A program made the position numbers and the translations under genes. The notes beneath the pieces were generated by a model. That model did no database searches and was not told the DNA's origin. It saw nothing but the letters and a program-made list of their open reading frames with translations. Below, in pieces: positions 20,915 through 29,654 of a stretch of 32,158 nt of DNA. Source of the DNA: Candidatus Parabacteroides intestinigallinarum. Lineage in GTDB: Bacteria > Bacteroidota > Bacteroidia > Bacteroidales > Tannerellaceae. Position 1 is the stretch's first letter; every line of letters begins with the position of its first letter. The stretch covers positions 1 through 32,158 of the forward strand of contig DXEN01000076.1 of the NCBI GenBank assembly GCA_019114945.1, given 5' to 3'.

Positions 20915-21115
20915 TTACACCAAGGAAACGTACCATTCACCATTCACCTCCTCGAAAGCCAACTTACCCTCTTTAGCCAACCAGCCAAGCGCAGCGTACA
21001 TATCTTTTTCCGCCTTGATTTTCGTGGCTTTCTTCACAGCCTTAAAGCTCATCTTTCCGCCCTCATGCAACGCGTTCCATACGAGGCCGGCATTTGTACC
21101 TATTAATTCAATCAT
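20915..21115 (-). CDS. Small winged-helix domain protein (DUF2582-like)
   Basis: A 66-residue protein whose whole length fits a winged helix: helix NAGLVWNALHEGG, a turn, helix SFKAVKKATKI, recognition-like helix KDMYAALGWLAKEGKL, and a wing FEEVNGEWYVSLV. It resembles the DUF2582 family of Bacteroidota, whose function is unknown; the fold suggests DNA binding but also occurs in other roles. It is a single-gene unit ending in its own terminator, 71 nt from the B3/B4 gene upstream. Confidence 0.85.
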   Translation of the reverse strand: MIELIGTNAGLVWNALHEGGKMSFKAVKKATKIKAEKDMYAALGWLAKEGKLAFEEVNGEWYVSLV

Positions 21116-21186
21116 TTTTATAATAATTTTGATTACGTCGCAAATTTATAGATTAAATATTTATAGCAAAAGAATATGGCCGCTTT

Positions 21187-21879
21187 TTAGCATAAAAAAA
21201 CAGGGAAATGAGTTGAATCATGGACTATGACCGCTTCCTCCAAATTCAAAGAGGCATATTTACGCAATAACCCAAGCGCATAACGCCCCGCTTCCATCAA
21301 TCCCTCCTTACCCGAATATCCATTAATAAGCATAAGCAAGGAAGTTGTGCCAATCTCAATCTTAGTACGCTCCTCATCGCTCGTTGGCGTACCAATCCCT
21401 CCAATCTCATCCCGATAGACCGGAAGGCCCTCTATATTCAACAGCCCTCGCCCAATGCCATGATAAAGCTCTCCGGCCTCGCCAACACCAAGCTCCAAAC
21501 CTCCTACGATTTTATCCGCGTCGAACCCTCCTATTGAGTACCCGCTTTGGATAGAGACCAAATTAATGATATCAACCAACGTATCAATCTTATAAAGAGG
21601 AAGCCCACGTAAAATCCGGCGACGTAACGCCTCCGCCGATGGACGGTAACGGTTCGGGTCTTTCCCTAAACGCTTATAGGCTTGACGAGTCGCTTGAATC
21701 GGCGCCCATTTGTTTACATCTTCTATCGCTAACGCACTTCGGAGCTCTTCCTCCAAACGGGCTATCTCTTCCCAAAGTTCCTTATCCGAATCCGTATTCC
21801 GGACCTTACCCGCGATCGCCAAGACATGCAAATCCGGACAAGTCTCTCTAATAGAAGATGAAATCGTAATTGGAATCAT
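21187..21879 (-). CDS. Stand-alone B3/B4-domain protein
   Basis: A 230-residue protein resembling the B3/B4 domain of the beta subunit of phenylalanyl-tRNA synthetase, the domain that edits mischarged Tyr-tRNA in that enzyme. Visible family features are ATRQAYKRLGKDPNRYRPSAEALRRR (about 63-88), LVDIINLVSIQSGYSIGGFD (about 101-120) and the C-terminal ARYALGLLRKY. A free B3/B4 protein could edit or bind tRNA in trans, but many such proteins are uncharacterised. It begins 6 nt after the pgeF stop, so it belongs to the obgE-pgeF unit. Confidence 0.82.
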   Translation of the reverse strand: MIPITISSSIRETCPDLHVLAIAGKVRNTDSDKELWEEIARLEEELRSALAIEDVNKWAPIQATRQAYKRLGKDPNRYRPSAEALRRRILRGLPLYKIDTLVDIINLVSIQSGYSIGGFDADKIVGGLELGVGEAGELYHGIGRGLLNIEGLPVYRDEIGGIGTPTSDEERTKIEIGTTSLLMLINGYSGKEGLMEAGRYALGLLRKYASLNLEEAVIVHDSTHFPVFLC

Positions 21880-21885
21880 ATTCTT

Positions 21886-22728
21886 TCAATAAATATTGTT
21901 CTCCATTCTGTTTTCTCTCAAGAAAATCCCACTCAGCATGCGGCCACTCGCCACCCCTAACCGACGAGCCGAGAAGTAATCGGCATGATGCTCGTAGGTG
22001 CAAATCCCCGCTACCTCGATATGATTCGGCGACACGCCAATTTCCTCCAACAAGAAACGGTTGATACCCCATAAGTCGATATGCGCTTTCCCTGTTACCG
22101 GAGAACGGCTCAACCACCGCTCTAACGGAAAACCTGCTTTTAGGAAGGCTAATACGACCTCTTCTCCTACCTCAAAAGCCGCTTTACTGATAGAAGGGCC
22201 TATTCCCGCACATATATCCGCCGGATCGCAAGCGTATCGCTCCATCATTCCTTCAATCGCCTTGCGAGCGACGCGAAGCACCGTTCCCCGCCAACCGGCA
22301 TGAACCGCCCCAACAACCCGCCGTACAGGATCATATAATAAAATAGGAACACAATCCGCCGTTGATACCGATACGCATACCCCCGGAACTTCTGTCATCA
22401 GGGCATCCACTCCTTCCAGATATTCCCTCTGCCTGAACGCGTCCCAAGATAAGAAAGTAGCGTCGATCGCACGAATCCGATCGCCATGCGTCTGACGCGG
22501 CATATAAATCCGCTCCGGAGCAATACCAATCGCTCCCGCGAGAAGCGTTATATTTTTCCGAACCGATTCCGGATTGTCCGGCGTATGAATACCGAGATTC
22601 AATGTCGCGAAAGCACCACGGCTCACACCGCCATGACGAGTCGTCACAAAATGAGAAATGTCGCGATATCCATCCCATCCCGGAAATCGCGACACCTCTA
22701 TTTGATTACTTTCTATCGTCCTCCGCAT
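21886..22728 (-). CDS. pgeF: PgeF/YfiH family protein (peptidoglycan editing factor, polyphenol oxidase-like)
   Basis: Members of this zinc-binding family have been called laccases, purine nucleoside-processing enzymes and, in E. coli, PgeF, which removes L-Ser-containing UDP-MurNAc precursors. Key features: [11 protein letters not shown] near the N-terminus, H81 in PRQTHGD, C126 in [14 protein letters not shown]143 in VHAGWRG (numbered from this start), and a C-terminal [16 protein letters not shown]. Start ATG 22726-22728 is chosen because the longer frame to 22815 only translates the acidic end of obgE into Arg/Met-rich sequence; the chosen start still overlaps obgE by 23 nt. It is part of the obgE-pgeF-B3/B4 unit. 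Confidence 0.9.
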   Translation of the reverse strand: MRRTIESNQIEVSRFPGWDGYRDISHFVTTRHGGVSRGAFATLNLGIHTPDNPESVRKNITLLAGAIGIAPERIYMPRQTHGDRIRAIDATFLSWDAFRQREYLEGVDALMTEVPGVCVSVSTADCVPILLYDPVRRVVGAVHAGWRGTVLRVARKAIEGMMERYACDPADICAGIGPSISKAAFEVGEEVVLAFLKAGFPLERWLSRSPVTGKAHIDLWGINRFLLEEIGVSPNHIEVAGICTYEHHADYFSARRLGVASGRMLSGIFLRENRMENNIY

Positions 22729-23866
22729 CGTCATCCCAATAAGCCTCATATTCCTCGTCCGGATCTTCCTCATCCTCGTCGATCGGGAAGACATATTCAT
22801 CTTCCTCGTCCTCAAACTCCAAGGAATTAATATCTATATTCTTATGAACGATCCGTTCCGCCTCATGGAAACTTTCCTCATTTAATTCTTTCCACAATAA
22901 ATCCTTCAATTCCGTGATACCTAATCCGGTAATAGACGAGATGAAAACGAACGGTATCCCCTCCGGTAAATCTTGAGACAAGGCCTCGATCAATTCCTCA
23001 TCCAACATATCACTCTTGGTGATCGCTAACACCCGACGCTTGTCCAACAATTCCGGATTATATTTCACCAACTCATTGTGCAATATCTCGTACTCCTTCC
23101 GGATATCGTCGGTATCGGCAGGAATCATAAACAGCAACAAGGAATTTCGCTCGATATGACGCAAGAAGCGCAAACCCAAACCTTTTCCCTCACTGGCACC
23201 CTCGATAATACCCGGAATATCCGCCATCACGAACGAACGATTGTCCCGATAACTGACAATCCCCAAATTGGGTTCCAGCGTCGTAAAAGGATAATTGGCG
23301 ATCTTCGGTTTCGCGGCGGACACAACCGACAACAATGTCGACTTACCCGCATTGGGAAAACCAACCAACCCAACGTCCGCCAAAAGTTTCAATTGAAGAA
23401 TAACCCGTCGCTCCAAAGCAGGCTCGCCGGGCTGCGCATAGCGAGGAGCTTGATTCGTGGACGTTTTAAAATTAAAATTGCCCAAGCCTCCGCGACCTCC
23501 TTTTAGAAGCATCACCCGCTCTCCATCCTTTGTTACATCGCAGATAAACTCTCCGGTATCGGCATCGTAAACGACCGTACCGCAAGGCACTTCAATGATC
23601 CGATCCTCGCCATCCTTTCCTGTACTACGCTTCGCTCCTCCATTTTCTCCATTAGTCGCCATGATATGGCGCTCGTATTTCAAATGAAGGAGTGTCCAAT
23701 AATTTCGATTGCCCTGCAGATACACATGGCCTCCTCTTCCTCCATCGCCTCCATCAGGACCTCCTTTCGGAATATATTTTTCCCGACGAAAATGAGAAGA
23801 CCCTCTTCCGCCTTTACCGGATCGGCAATAGATCTTGACATAATCCACAAAGTTTGATTCAGCCAT
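22706..23866 (-). CDS. obgE: GTPase Obg
   Basis: Obg is a ribosome-associated GTPase in large-subunit assembly and stress response. The 386-residue protein has the Gly-rich Obg domain (1-160; [20 protein letters not shown]), then the G domain with G1 GFPNAGKS (169-176), G3 DIPG (216-219), G4 TKSD (283-286) and G5 SSI (310-312). The last 40 residues are strongly acidic, like other Obg tails. The 97-nt gap to adk upstream holds a hairpin repeat; pgeF overlaps the 3' end. Confidence 0.98.
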   Translation of the reverse strand: MAESNFVDYVKIYCRSGKGGRGSSHFRREKYIPKGGPDGGDGGRGGHVYLQGNRNYWTLLHLKYERHIMATNGENGGAKRSTGKDGEDRIIEVPCGTVVYDADTGEFICDVTKDGERVMLLKGGRGGLGNFNFKTSTNQAPRYAQPGEPALERRVILQLKLLADVGLVGFPNAGKSTLLSVVSAAKPKIANYPFTTLEPNLGIVSYRDNRSFVMADIPGIIEGASEGKGLGLRFLRHIERNSLLLFMIPADTDDIRKEYEILHNELVKYNPELLDKRRVLAITKSDMLDEELIEALSQDLPEGIPFVFISSITGLGITELKDLLWKELNEESFHEAERIVHKNIDINSLEFEDEEDEYVFPIDEDEEDPDEEYEAYWDDDAEDDRK

Positions 23867-23910
23867 ATTTGTCTGGAATTTAAAAGTTTATTCGTACTTA
23901 TATTGATAAA

Positions 23911-23960
23911 GATGTGTCAAATCGCGGAAAAGCACGCGGATTTTGACACACCTTCTTTCC
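23911..23960. repeat. Hairpin repeat, copy 2
   Basis: Shares the 27-nt core at 13273-13299 with one mismatch, and the same ACACCTTCTTTC end. Outer arms GTGTCAAATCGCG and CGCGGATTTTGACAC pair with a 2-nt bulge around an 8-nt loop. It lies between adk and obgE, both on the minus strand, directly after the adk stop. On the minus strand it lacks a T run, so it is not an ordinary terminator for adk; it may protect the mRNA 3' end. Confidence 0.72.
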
Positions 23961-23962
23961 TA

Positions 23963-24535
23963 TTATTTTACGTTATTAACGGCCTCCTTAATACGTCCGA
24001 ATATCTCTTCGATCGTCCCCATACCGTTGATAGCGACATGTTTGCCCTCCTCTACGTAATAATCGGCCAACGGAGCGGTCTGCGTATGATAAACCTCCAA
24101 CCGGGACTTAATCGTTTCTAAATTGTCGTCCGAACGACCGGAAATCTTTCCACGCTCCAAGAGACGTTGGATCAACTCATCCTCATCCACCTGCAAGTTC
24201 AACATAATAGAAACATCCGTTCCCCGCTCGTTCAACATCTTCTTCAAAGCCTTGGCTTGTGGAATCGTACGGGGGAAACCATCGAAAATAACCCCCGCGG
24301 CCGGTTTCTTACTATCCAATACGTTCGCCAACATGCTAACGATCAAATCATCCGGAACCAACTGCCCCTTCTCGATATAATCTTTCGCGATCTTTCCCAA
24401 CTCCGTACCGGCTTTCATCTCGCCTCGCAAAACATCGCCTGTCGAGATATGATCCAAACCGTATTCTTTAATAATCAACTCACTCTGCGTTCCCTTTCCT
24501 GAACCGGGAGCACCAAAAATTACAACGTTCAACAT
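23963..24535 (-). CDS. adk: Adenylate kinase
   Basis: Adk interconverts ATP + AMP and 2 ADP. The 190-residue protein has the P-loop GAPGSGKGTQ (8-17), the AMP-binding STGDVLR segment, the FDGFPRT motif (about 84-90) and a short lid (RGKISGRSDDN) rather than the long zinc-type lid, making it a short-form enzyme as usual in this phylum. ATG 24533-24535 is preferred over a GTG two codons upstream. It lies 51 nt from hpt, in the same direction. Confidence 0.97.
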   Translation of the reverse strand: MLNVVIFGAPGSGKGTQSELIIKEYGLDHISTGDVLRGEMKAGTELGKIAKDYIEKGQLVPDDLIVSMLANVLDSKKPAAGVIFDGFPRTIPQAKALKKMLNERGTDVSIMLNLQVDEDELIQRLLERGKISGRSDDNLETIKSRLEVYHTQTAPLADYYVEEGKHVAINGMGTIEEIFGRIKEAVNNVK

Positions 24536-24586
24536 AAACACTTATACATTATTAAATATATTCATACATGTGAGGCCAATGACGCA

Positions 24587-25126
24587 TCAACGCTCTACCA
24601 ACTTATAAATATCCCGATACGAACGTCCCAACCCGTCATAATCCAAGCCATGCCCGACAATGAAATCATCCGGAATCCGCAGGCCTATATAATCGGGCCT
24701 CAAATCACAACGCAAAGAAGCAGGCTTAAAAAGCATTGTCGCCACCCGCACATCCGCGGCACCCTCATCGCGTAACTTCCGCACGACATAATTCATCGTA
24801 TACCCCGTATCGATAACATCCTCCAACAAAATAACCATACGCCCACGTACATCCGCCTGCACAGGCATGATCTCTTTTACATGACACGTAGAGGAGGTCC
24901 CTTGATACGAGGAATAACGAGCGAACGTCACCTCGTACGAAGCATCCATTTCTCGCATCAAATCAGCGGTAAACATGAACGCTCCGTTTAATATACCCAC
25001 AAACAAGGGATTATTACCCGCCACATCCGCTTTTATATGATCCGCCATCCGGGCGATAGCCGCTTGCAACTCCGTATCCGGAATGAACAAACTAAATTCT
25101 TTATCTTTCAGCAGAATCTTATCCAT
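24587..25126 (-). CDS. hpt: Hypoxanthine phosphoribosyltransferase
   Basis: Hpt joins hypoxanthine (and often guanine) to PRPP in purine salvage. The 179-residue protein has the PRPP-binding motif VILLEDVIDTGYTM (98-111), the flexible-loop SSYQG segment (72-76) and the base-contacting FIVGHGLDYDGLGR (about 154-167). Length is typical. It precedes adk, so both purine enzymes may be co-transcribed. A -7 promoter element lies 20-28 nt upstream. Confidence 0.97.
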   Translation of the reverse strand: MDKILLKDKEFSLFIPDTELQAAIARMADHIKADVAGNNPLFVGILNGAFMFTADLMREMDASYEVTFARYSSYQGTSSTCHVKEIMPVQADVRGRMVILLEDVIDTGYTMNYVVRKLRDEGAADVRVATMLFKPASLRCDLRPDYIGLRIPDDFIVGHGLDYDGLGRSYRDIYKLVER

Positions 25127-25146
25127 ACCTATTCTTTGCGAGGGAA

Positions 25147-25154
25147 CAAATGTA
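25147..25154 (-). promoter_or_regulatory. Candidate hpt promoter, -7 element
   Basis: Reads TACATTTG on the minus strand, an exact match to TAnnTTTG, 20 nt before the hpt ATG. A -33 TTG at the right distance is not clear. Confidence 0.5.
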
Positions 25155-25202
25155 CGATTTTTTCAGGGAAGAACCATTGTCCGTAAAAACAAATAACATT
25201 CG

Positions 25203-25733
25203 TTATTTCCCCGAATAAGGCTCCTCGCTCTCCTCGGCGGCTCTCAATGTTTCCTCTCCCTCTTCCGGCAACGAATAATTCGAGACAAAGCGTGCATGAT
25301 AGGCCGTTTCCACATAACTCTTCTCCAATATCCGGACGATATTCTCCAAGGTAGCTTGCCTTTCTTTCGGTTTCAATTGACACTCCCAAACCACCATCGT
25401 GTTCCAGCCCATCGTCTTCAACTCCTCACGAACCCGAGCGTCTCGCTCTTTATTTCGCCTCAACTTTTCCGTCCACCATTCCACCCGGCTACGAGGGGGA
25501 CGAAACTCCGGACAGCCTTCATGACCATGCCAAAAACATCCATTCACGAAAATGACCGTCTTATACTTGCGCAACACGATATCCGGTGTCCCGGGCAACC
25601 GCTTTACATTTACACGAAAACGAAATCCACAATGAAACAAGTATTTCCGGACTATGATCTCGGGCTTCGTATTCTTGCCCTTGATCATAGACATGATATA
25701 ACTGCGCTTCTCCTTAGAGATCGAATCGGTCAT
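25203..25733 (-). CDS. vsr: Very short patch repair endonuclease (Vsr-like)
   Basis: Vsr nicks DNA 5' to the T of T:G mismatches that arise by deamination of 5-methylcytosine, usually beside a dcm-type methylase. The 176-residue protein aligns closely with E. coli Vsr numbering: D51 in LPGTPDIVL, W68-H69 in GCFWHGH, H71, C74 and C118 in VVWECQ (catalytic and zinc ligands), plus the N-terminal RSYIMSMIKGKNTKPE. About 28 C-terminal residues are acidic and extra. No cytosine methylase is in the window, so it is an orphan here. It starts 19 nt after the lysA stop and may be transcribed with lysA. Confidence 0.93.
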   Translation of the reverse strand: MTDSISKEKRSYIMSMIKGKNTKPEIIVRKYLFHCGFRFRVNVKRLPGTPDIVLRKYKTVIFVNGCFWHGHEGCPEFRPPRSRVEWWTEKLRRNKERDARVREELKTMGWNTMVVWECQLKPKERQATLENIVRILEKSYVETAYHARFVSNYSLPEEGEETLRAAEESEEPYSGK

Positions 25734-25752
25734 ACCACCCGGACGTTAAACA

Positions 25753-26910
25753 TCAAATCGTATCGGAATAATATGCCTTTGGCAAACTCCGACAATTATA
25801 TCGCGACGCCATCACCTCGCCATACGCGCCCGCGGAACGAATAGCGATCCAATCACCCCGATGAGTCTTGTTCAGCTCTATATCTTTTCCAAACACATCC
25901 GACGACTCGCAAATCGGACCTACGACATCGTACACATCAACCGGCTCATCGCTACTGATATTCTCGATCCGATGATAGGCGTCGTACATAGCGGGACGAA
26001 TCAACTCGGTGAAGCCGGCGTCTAAGATAGCGAACTTTTTCATCTCGCCTTCCTTTACATAAAGGACTCGCGCGATCAACGACCCACATTGAGCCACGAT
26101 AGAACGCCCCGGCTCGAAATGAATCCGCTGCCCCGGACGAGGCTGAAGTAATTTATGCACGGCCGCGAAATAATTGTCGAACGCGGGAATAGGCATGTGG
26201 TTCGGATGATAATAATCAATTCCCAAGCCACCTCCCAAGTTAATATTCTCCACGACGATGCCCCGAGCCGCCAAATCATCTTGTATCTCATTCATCCGAA
26301 TCGCCAAATTACGGAAACCAGACATATCCGTGATTTGCGACCCAATATGACTATGGATACCTATCAACCGTACATTCCGCATTCCTTTCAATTGGTCTAA
26401 TACGCTTCCCAATTGGCTAAGATTGATTCCGAATTTGTTCTCTTTCATCCCCGTCGTGATCTTCGCATGGGTATGGGCGTCCACTTCCGGATTCACACGC
26501 AAAGCGACAGGCGCCACTTTCCCTTTAGCGGCCGCCAATTCATTGATAACCTCCAATTCGGCGGCAGACTCTACGTTGAAACAAAAGATATCGTTATCCA
26601 ATCCTAAGTTTATCTCCCAATCCGCTTTCCCCACACCCGCGAAAACAATCTTATCGGCGGGGAAACCCGCGTCCAACGCGGCCTGCACCTCGCCTCCACT
26701 CACGCAATCGGCACCTAAGCCGTTCGCCGCGATCATTGAGAGAATCCGAGGATTCGCGTTCGCCTTGATAGCGTAATGCACGTGATACCCGTATTTCCCC
26801 GACTCGGCTTTCACGACATCCAACGTGTCTTGCAACAGTTTCATATCATAATAATAAAAGGGAGTAGGGAGCAACTTAAACTTCTCTACCGGGAATGTTC
26901 CTTTAAGCAT
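25753..26910 (-). CDS. lysA: Diaminopimelate decarboxylase
   Basis: LysA decarboxylates meso-diaminopimelate to lysine, the last step of the pathway, using pyridoxal phosphate. The 385-residue protein is a fold-type III alanine-racemase-like enzyme: catalytic K49 in HYAIKANANP, phosphate-binding GGGLGIDY, HSHIGSQ, EPGRSIV, and the active-site Cys in GPICESSDVFG. ATG 26908-26910 is chosen because the longer frame to 26958 only reads a hairpin and its T run. It is 60 nt from lysC, with a terminator-like hairpin in between. Confidence 0.97.
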   Translation of the reverse strand: MLKGTFPVEKFKLLPTPFYYYDMKLLQDTLDVVKAESGKYGYHVHYAIKANANPRILSMIAANGLGADCVSGGEVQAALDAGFPADKIVFAGVGKADWEINLGLDNDIFCFNVESAAELEVINELAAAKGKVAPVALRVNPEVDAHTHAKITTGMKENKFGINLSQLGSVLDQLKGMRNVRLIGIHSHIGSQITDMSGFRNLAIRMNEIQDDLAARGIVVENINLGGGLGIDYYHPNHMPIPAFDNYFAAVHKLLQPRPGQRIHFEPGRSIVAQCGSLIARVLYVKEGEMKKFAILDAGFTELIRPAMYDAYHRIENISSDEPVDVYDVVGPICESSDVFGKDIELNKTHRGDWIAIRSAGAYGEVMASRYNCRSLPKAYYSDTI

Positions 26911-26921
26911 ATATATGAGAA

Positions 26922-26961
26922 TTAAAAATAAAACAAAAGGGGTGCGCCAACGCGACACCCC
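26922..26961 (-). terminator. Terminator-like hairpin between lysC and lysA
   Basis: On the minus strand GGGGTG-T-CGC pairs with GCG-CACCCC (one bulged T, 4-nt loop; 26961-26939) and is followed by TTTTGTTTTATTTTT, a textbook intrinsic terminator. It lies 10 nt past the lysC stop and 28 nt before the lysA ATG, so lysA must be read by partial read-through or from a promoter not recognised here. No lysine riboswitch is seen. Confidence 0.78.
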
Positions 26962-26970
26962 CTAATCGTC

Positions 26971-28290
26971 TCACTTGTTATTAAATAAATGGTCACTCAG
27001 CGCTTGCAACGCCTTTCGTTTGTCGGAAGCCTTGACAAGCAACGACACATTATAATTGCTACCGCCATAAGATATCATCCGGACAGGCACATCTTTCATC
27101 GCTTGCACGATGCGCGCCTCGAATCCTATGTTATCCCACTCTAAATCGCCCACCACACAAACAATCACCATATTATCATCTACCGTCACGGTCCCGTATT
27201 TCTTCAAGTCGTCAACGATCTCATCCAAATGCTTGCGATTGTCGATCGTTACGGAAACGCCTACCTCGGAAGTCGTGATCATATCAATCGGAGTCTGATA
27301 GTTCTCAAAAATCTCGAACACTTTGCGCAGGAACCCGGTAGCCAACAACATACGTCCGCTCTTGATCTTGATAGCGGTGATATTGTCCTTAGCCGCTACC
27401 GCCTTGATCTTACCTTTTTCCAACGTATTAGAGATCAAAGTGCCCGGAGCCTCCGGCTGCATCGTGTTCAGCAACCGAACCGGAATATTATTCAGTTTGG
27501 CCGGCAAAATACACGTCGGGTGCAGGATTTTCGCCCCGAAATAAGCCAACTCCGCTGCCTCATTGAAATGCAAATGACGCACGGGCGAGGTACCTTCCAC
27601 GAAGCGCGGGTCGTTATTGTGCATACCATCGATATCCGTCCAAATCTGAATCTCCTCGGCATCGATAGCCGCGCCAATCAAAGAGGCGCTGTAATCGCTT
27701 CCCCCGCGTTGCAGGTTGTCTATCTCGCCATATGCGTTCCGGCAGATGTAGCCTTGCGTCAAATAAAGGTCGGCGTCCTTATGCTCGTTCAGCAGCTTCA
27801 GCAATTTCTCCTTGATATAAACGGGATCCGGCTCCGCGTTCTTGTCCGTACGCATATAATCCAAGGCGGGGATTAAGACCGCGTTCACGCCACACTCGTT
27901 CAAATACAGATGCATCATCCCGGTAGAGATCAACTCGCCTTGCGCCAAGATGACTTTCTCCTCGAACAATGTAAACAAGTCTTTCGTAAACGTACGGATA
28001 TAATCAAAATGAGATTTTATCAGTTCTTTGGCCTTCTGTTTATACTCCTCGGTGCTGTAAAGCTCTTCCACATGCCCCATATACTTCATGGCAAGCTGGT
28101 TGATAATCTCGTTCGCGCCATCCGGATTCTTCTTGTACAAATAGTCGGAGATCTCAACCAACGAATTGGTCGTACCCGACATGGCTGATAACACAACGAC
28201 CTTACGTTCTCCTCCCGTGATCAGTTTCGCGACCTCTTTCATTCTCTGCGCAGATCCCACGGAAGTTCCGCCAAACTTTAAAACTTTCAT
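26971..28290 (-). CDS. lysC: Aspartokinase (monofunctional)
   Basis: LysC phosphorylates aspartate, the first step to lysine, threonine and methionine. The 439-residue protein has the kinase N-terminus KFGGTSVGSAQR (5-16), the RGGSDYSA motif (195-201), WTDIDGMHNNDPR (217-229), and two C-terminal ACT domains (about 303-439), the usual site of feedback control by lysine or threonine. There is no homoserine dehydrogenase domain, so it is not a ThrA-type fusion. It is 64 nt from ftsE upstream. Confidence 0.96.
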   Translation of the reverse strand: MKVLKFGGTSVGSAQRMKEVAKLITGGERKVVVLSAMSGTTNSLVEISDYLYKKNPDGANEIINQLAMKYMGHVEELYSTEEYKQKAKELIKSHFDYIRTFTKDLFTLFEEKVILAQGELISTGMMHLYLNECGVNAVLIPALDYMRTDKNAEPDPVYIKEKLLKLLNEHKDADLYLTQGYICRNAYGEIDNLQRGGSDYSASLIGAAIDAEEIQIWTDIDGMHNNDPRFVEGTSPVRHLHFNEAAELAYFGAKILHPTCILPAKLNNIPVRLLNTMQPEAPGTLISNTLEKGKIKAVAAKDNITAIKIKSGRMLLATGFLRKVFEIFENYQTPIDMITTSEVGVSVTIDNRKHLDEIVDDLKKYGTVTVDDNMVIVCVVGDLEWDNIGFEARIVQAMKDVPVRMISYGGSNYNVSLLVKASDKRKALQALSDHLFNNK

Positions 28291-28354
28291 TTTCTTTTAT
28301 CCTAATATTTAATTGTTTATTTTATTCGAACGCAACCGCGAAGTTATAAAAAAA

Positions 28355-29032
28355 TTATTCTTTGACATCACTCAAACAAGCATTCTCGCACTTCACCACA
28401 CGAGCGGGATAATTCCGCACGATCGTATAATTATGGGTCGTCATGATCACCGCGGTTCCCTGCCGGCAAATATCATGCAGCAGCTGCACGATCTGCCCGC
28501 TCGTCTCCGGGTCCAGATTCCCCGTAGGCTCGTCCGCCAAGATCAATCGCGGGTTATTCAACAGGGCCCGGGCGATAACGACGCGTTGCTGCTCGCCCCC
28601 GGACAGCTCATGGGGCATCTTATACCCCTTATCCCGCATACCCACCTGACGGAGCACCTCGTCTATCCGGGCATTGATCTCGCCCGTCTTTTTCCATCCG
28701 GTAGCCCGCAAGACAAATTCCAGGTTCTTGGAGACGGAACGATCGATCAGCAACTGGAAATCCTGGAAGACGATACCCAGCTTCCTCCGCAAGTACGGGA
28801 TATCCCGACGTTTCATCTTACGCAAATCATAGCCCATGACGCGCGCCTCGCCTCCCTGGATGGGAATCTCGCGGTAAAGCGACTTCAGCAAGCTGCTTTT
28901 CCCGGAGCCCACTTTCCCGATGACATAGACAAACTCTCCGTCGCGCAAAGTAAGACTCGCGTCGTGCAATACCCGATTCTCGTCGCGACAGATATCGACG
29001 TTCTCCAGCTTCAGAAGGATATCCTCTTCCAT
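28355..29032 (-). CDS. ftsE: FtsE-like cell-division ABC ATPase
   Basis: FtsE is the ATPase partner of membrane protein FtsX, which controls peptidoglycan hydrolases at division. The 225-residue ATPase has Walker A GKVGSGKS (39-46), Q-loop Q90, signature LSGGEQQR (143-150), Walker [13 protein letters not shown] (163-174) and an H-loop in TTHNY. FtsE and LolD/MacB ATPases are close relatives; FRTS-type sequence and length fit FtsE best. No ftsX lies beside it. It is 7 nt from hisIE, so it belongs to the his transcription unit by position. Confidence 0.85.
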   Translation of the reverse strand: MEEDILLKLENVDICRDENRVLHDASLTLRDGEFVYVIGKVGSGKSSLLKSLYREIPIQGGEARVMGYDLRKMKRRDIPYLRRKLGIVFQDFQLLIDRSVSKNLEFVLRATGWKKTGEINARIDEVLRQVGMRDKGYKMPHELSGGEQQRVVIARALLNNPRLILADEPTGNLDPETSGQIVQLLHDICRQGTAVIMTTHNYTIVRNYPARVVKCENACLSDVKE

Positions 29033-29039
29033 GTATTCC

Positions 29040-29645
29040 TCAACCTTTATGCCTTTTCTTCAACTCCTTGGCCAAATCCTCGATGCGCAGCCCCTTGCTG
29101 GTCAAGAGCACGATCAGGTGATAGATCAGGTCGGAAGCCTCGTAAATGAGCCTATCCTCGGTGCCGTTGGTCGCCTCGATAATCGTTTCCACGGCCTCCT
29201 CGCCCACCTTTTGCGCCATACGGTTCACGCCTTTCTGGAACAAAGTGGTCGTGTAAGAACCTTCCGGCATCTCCTGCCGACGACGCTCGATGAAACTCTG
29301 CAAGTATTTGAGGAACATGATGTCTTCCTCGTTCTTCTCCCCAAAACAGGTATCCGCCCCCGTATGGCATACCGGGCCGGCGGGAATCGCCTTGATCAGC
29401 AACGTATCGTTATCGCAATCCGGCAAGATGCTGACAACCTGCAACGTATTTCCGCTCGTCTCACCCTTCATCCACAGACGGTTTTTCGTACGACTGAAAA
29501 ATGTCACCTTCCCCGTGCTCACGGTCTCCTCGTAAGCTTCCTCGTTCATGAAACCCAACATCAACACCTTACTCGTATTGTTGTCCTGTACGATGGCGGG
29601 AACCAACCCGCCCATTTTCTCGAAATCTAACTTCATCTTGTCCAT
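29040..29645 (-). CDS. hisIE: Bifunctional phosphoribosyl-AMP cyclohydrolase / phosphoribosyl-ATP pyrophosphatase
   Basis: HisIE performs steps 2 and 3 of histidine synthesis. The 201-residue protein joins a HisI domain (1-105) with SILPDCDND metal ligands D76/D78/D80, Cys77, C93 and C100, to a HisE helical domain (about 108-201) with the EE..E..EA acidic motif KVGEEAVETIIEA. Length is normal for the fusion. It follows hisF by 9 nt. Confidence 0.97.
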   Translation of the reverse strand: MDKMKLDFEKMGGLVPAIVQDNNTSKVLMLGFMNEEAYEETVSTGKVTFFSRTKNRLWMKGETSGNTLQVVSILPDCDNDTLLIKAIPAGPVCHTGADTCFGEKNEEDIMFLKYLQSFIERRRQEMPEGSYTTTLFQKGVNRMAQKVGEEAVETIIEATNGTEDRLIYEASDLIYHLIVLLTSKGLRIEDLAKELKKRHKG

Positions 29646-29654
29646 CTACTATTA

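Noticed and set aside
22729-22815. Longer pgeF N-terminus starting at 22815
   Set aside because: The Arg/Met-rich extension is the out-of-frame reading of the acidic obgE tail.
26908-26958. Longer lysA N-terminus starting at 26958
   Set aside because: The added 16 residues translate the terminator hairpin and T run; the ATG at 26910 fits the family start.
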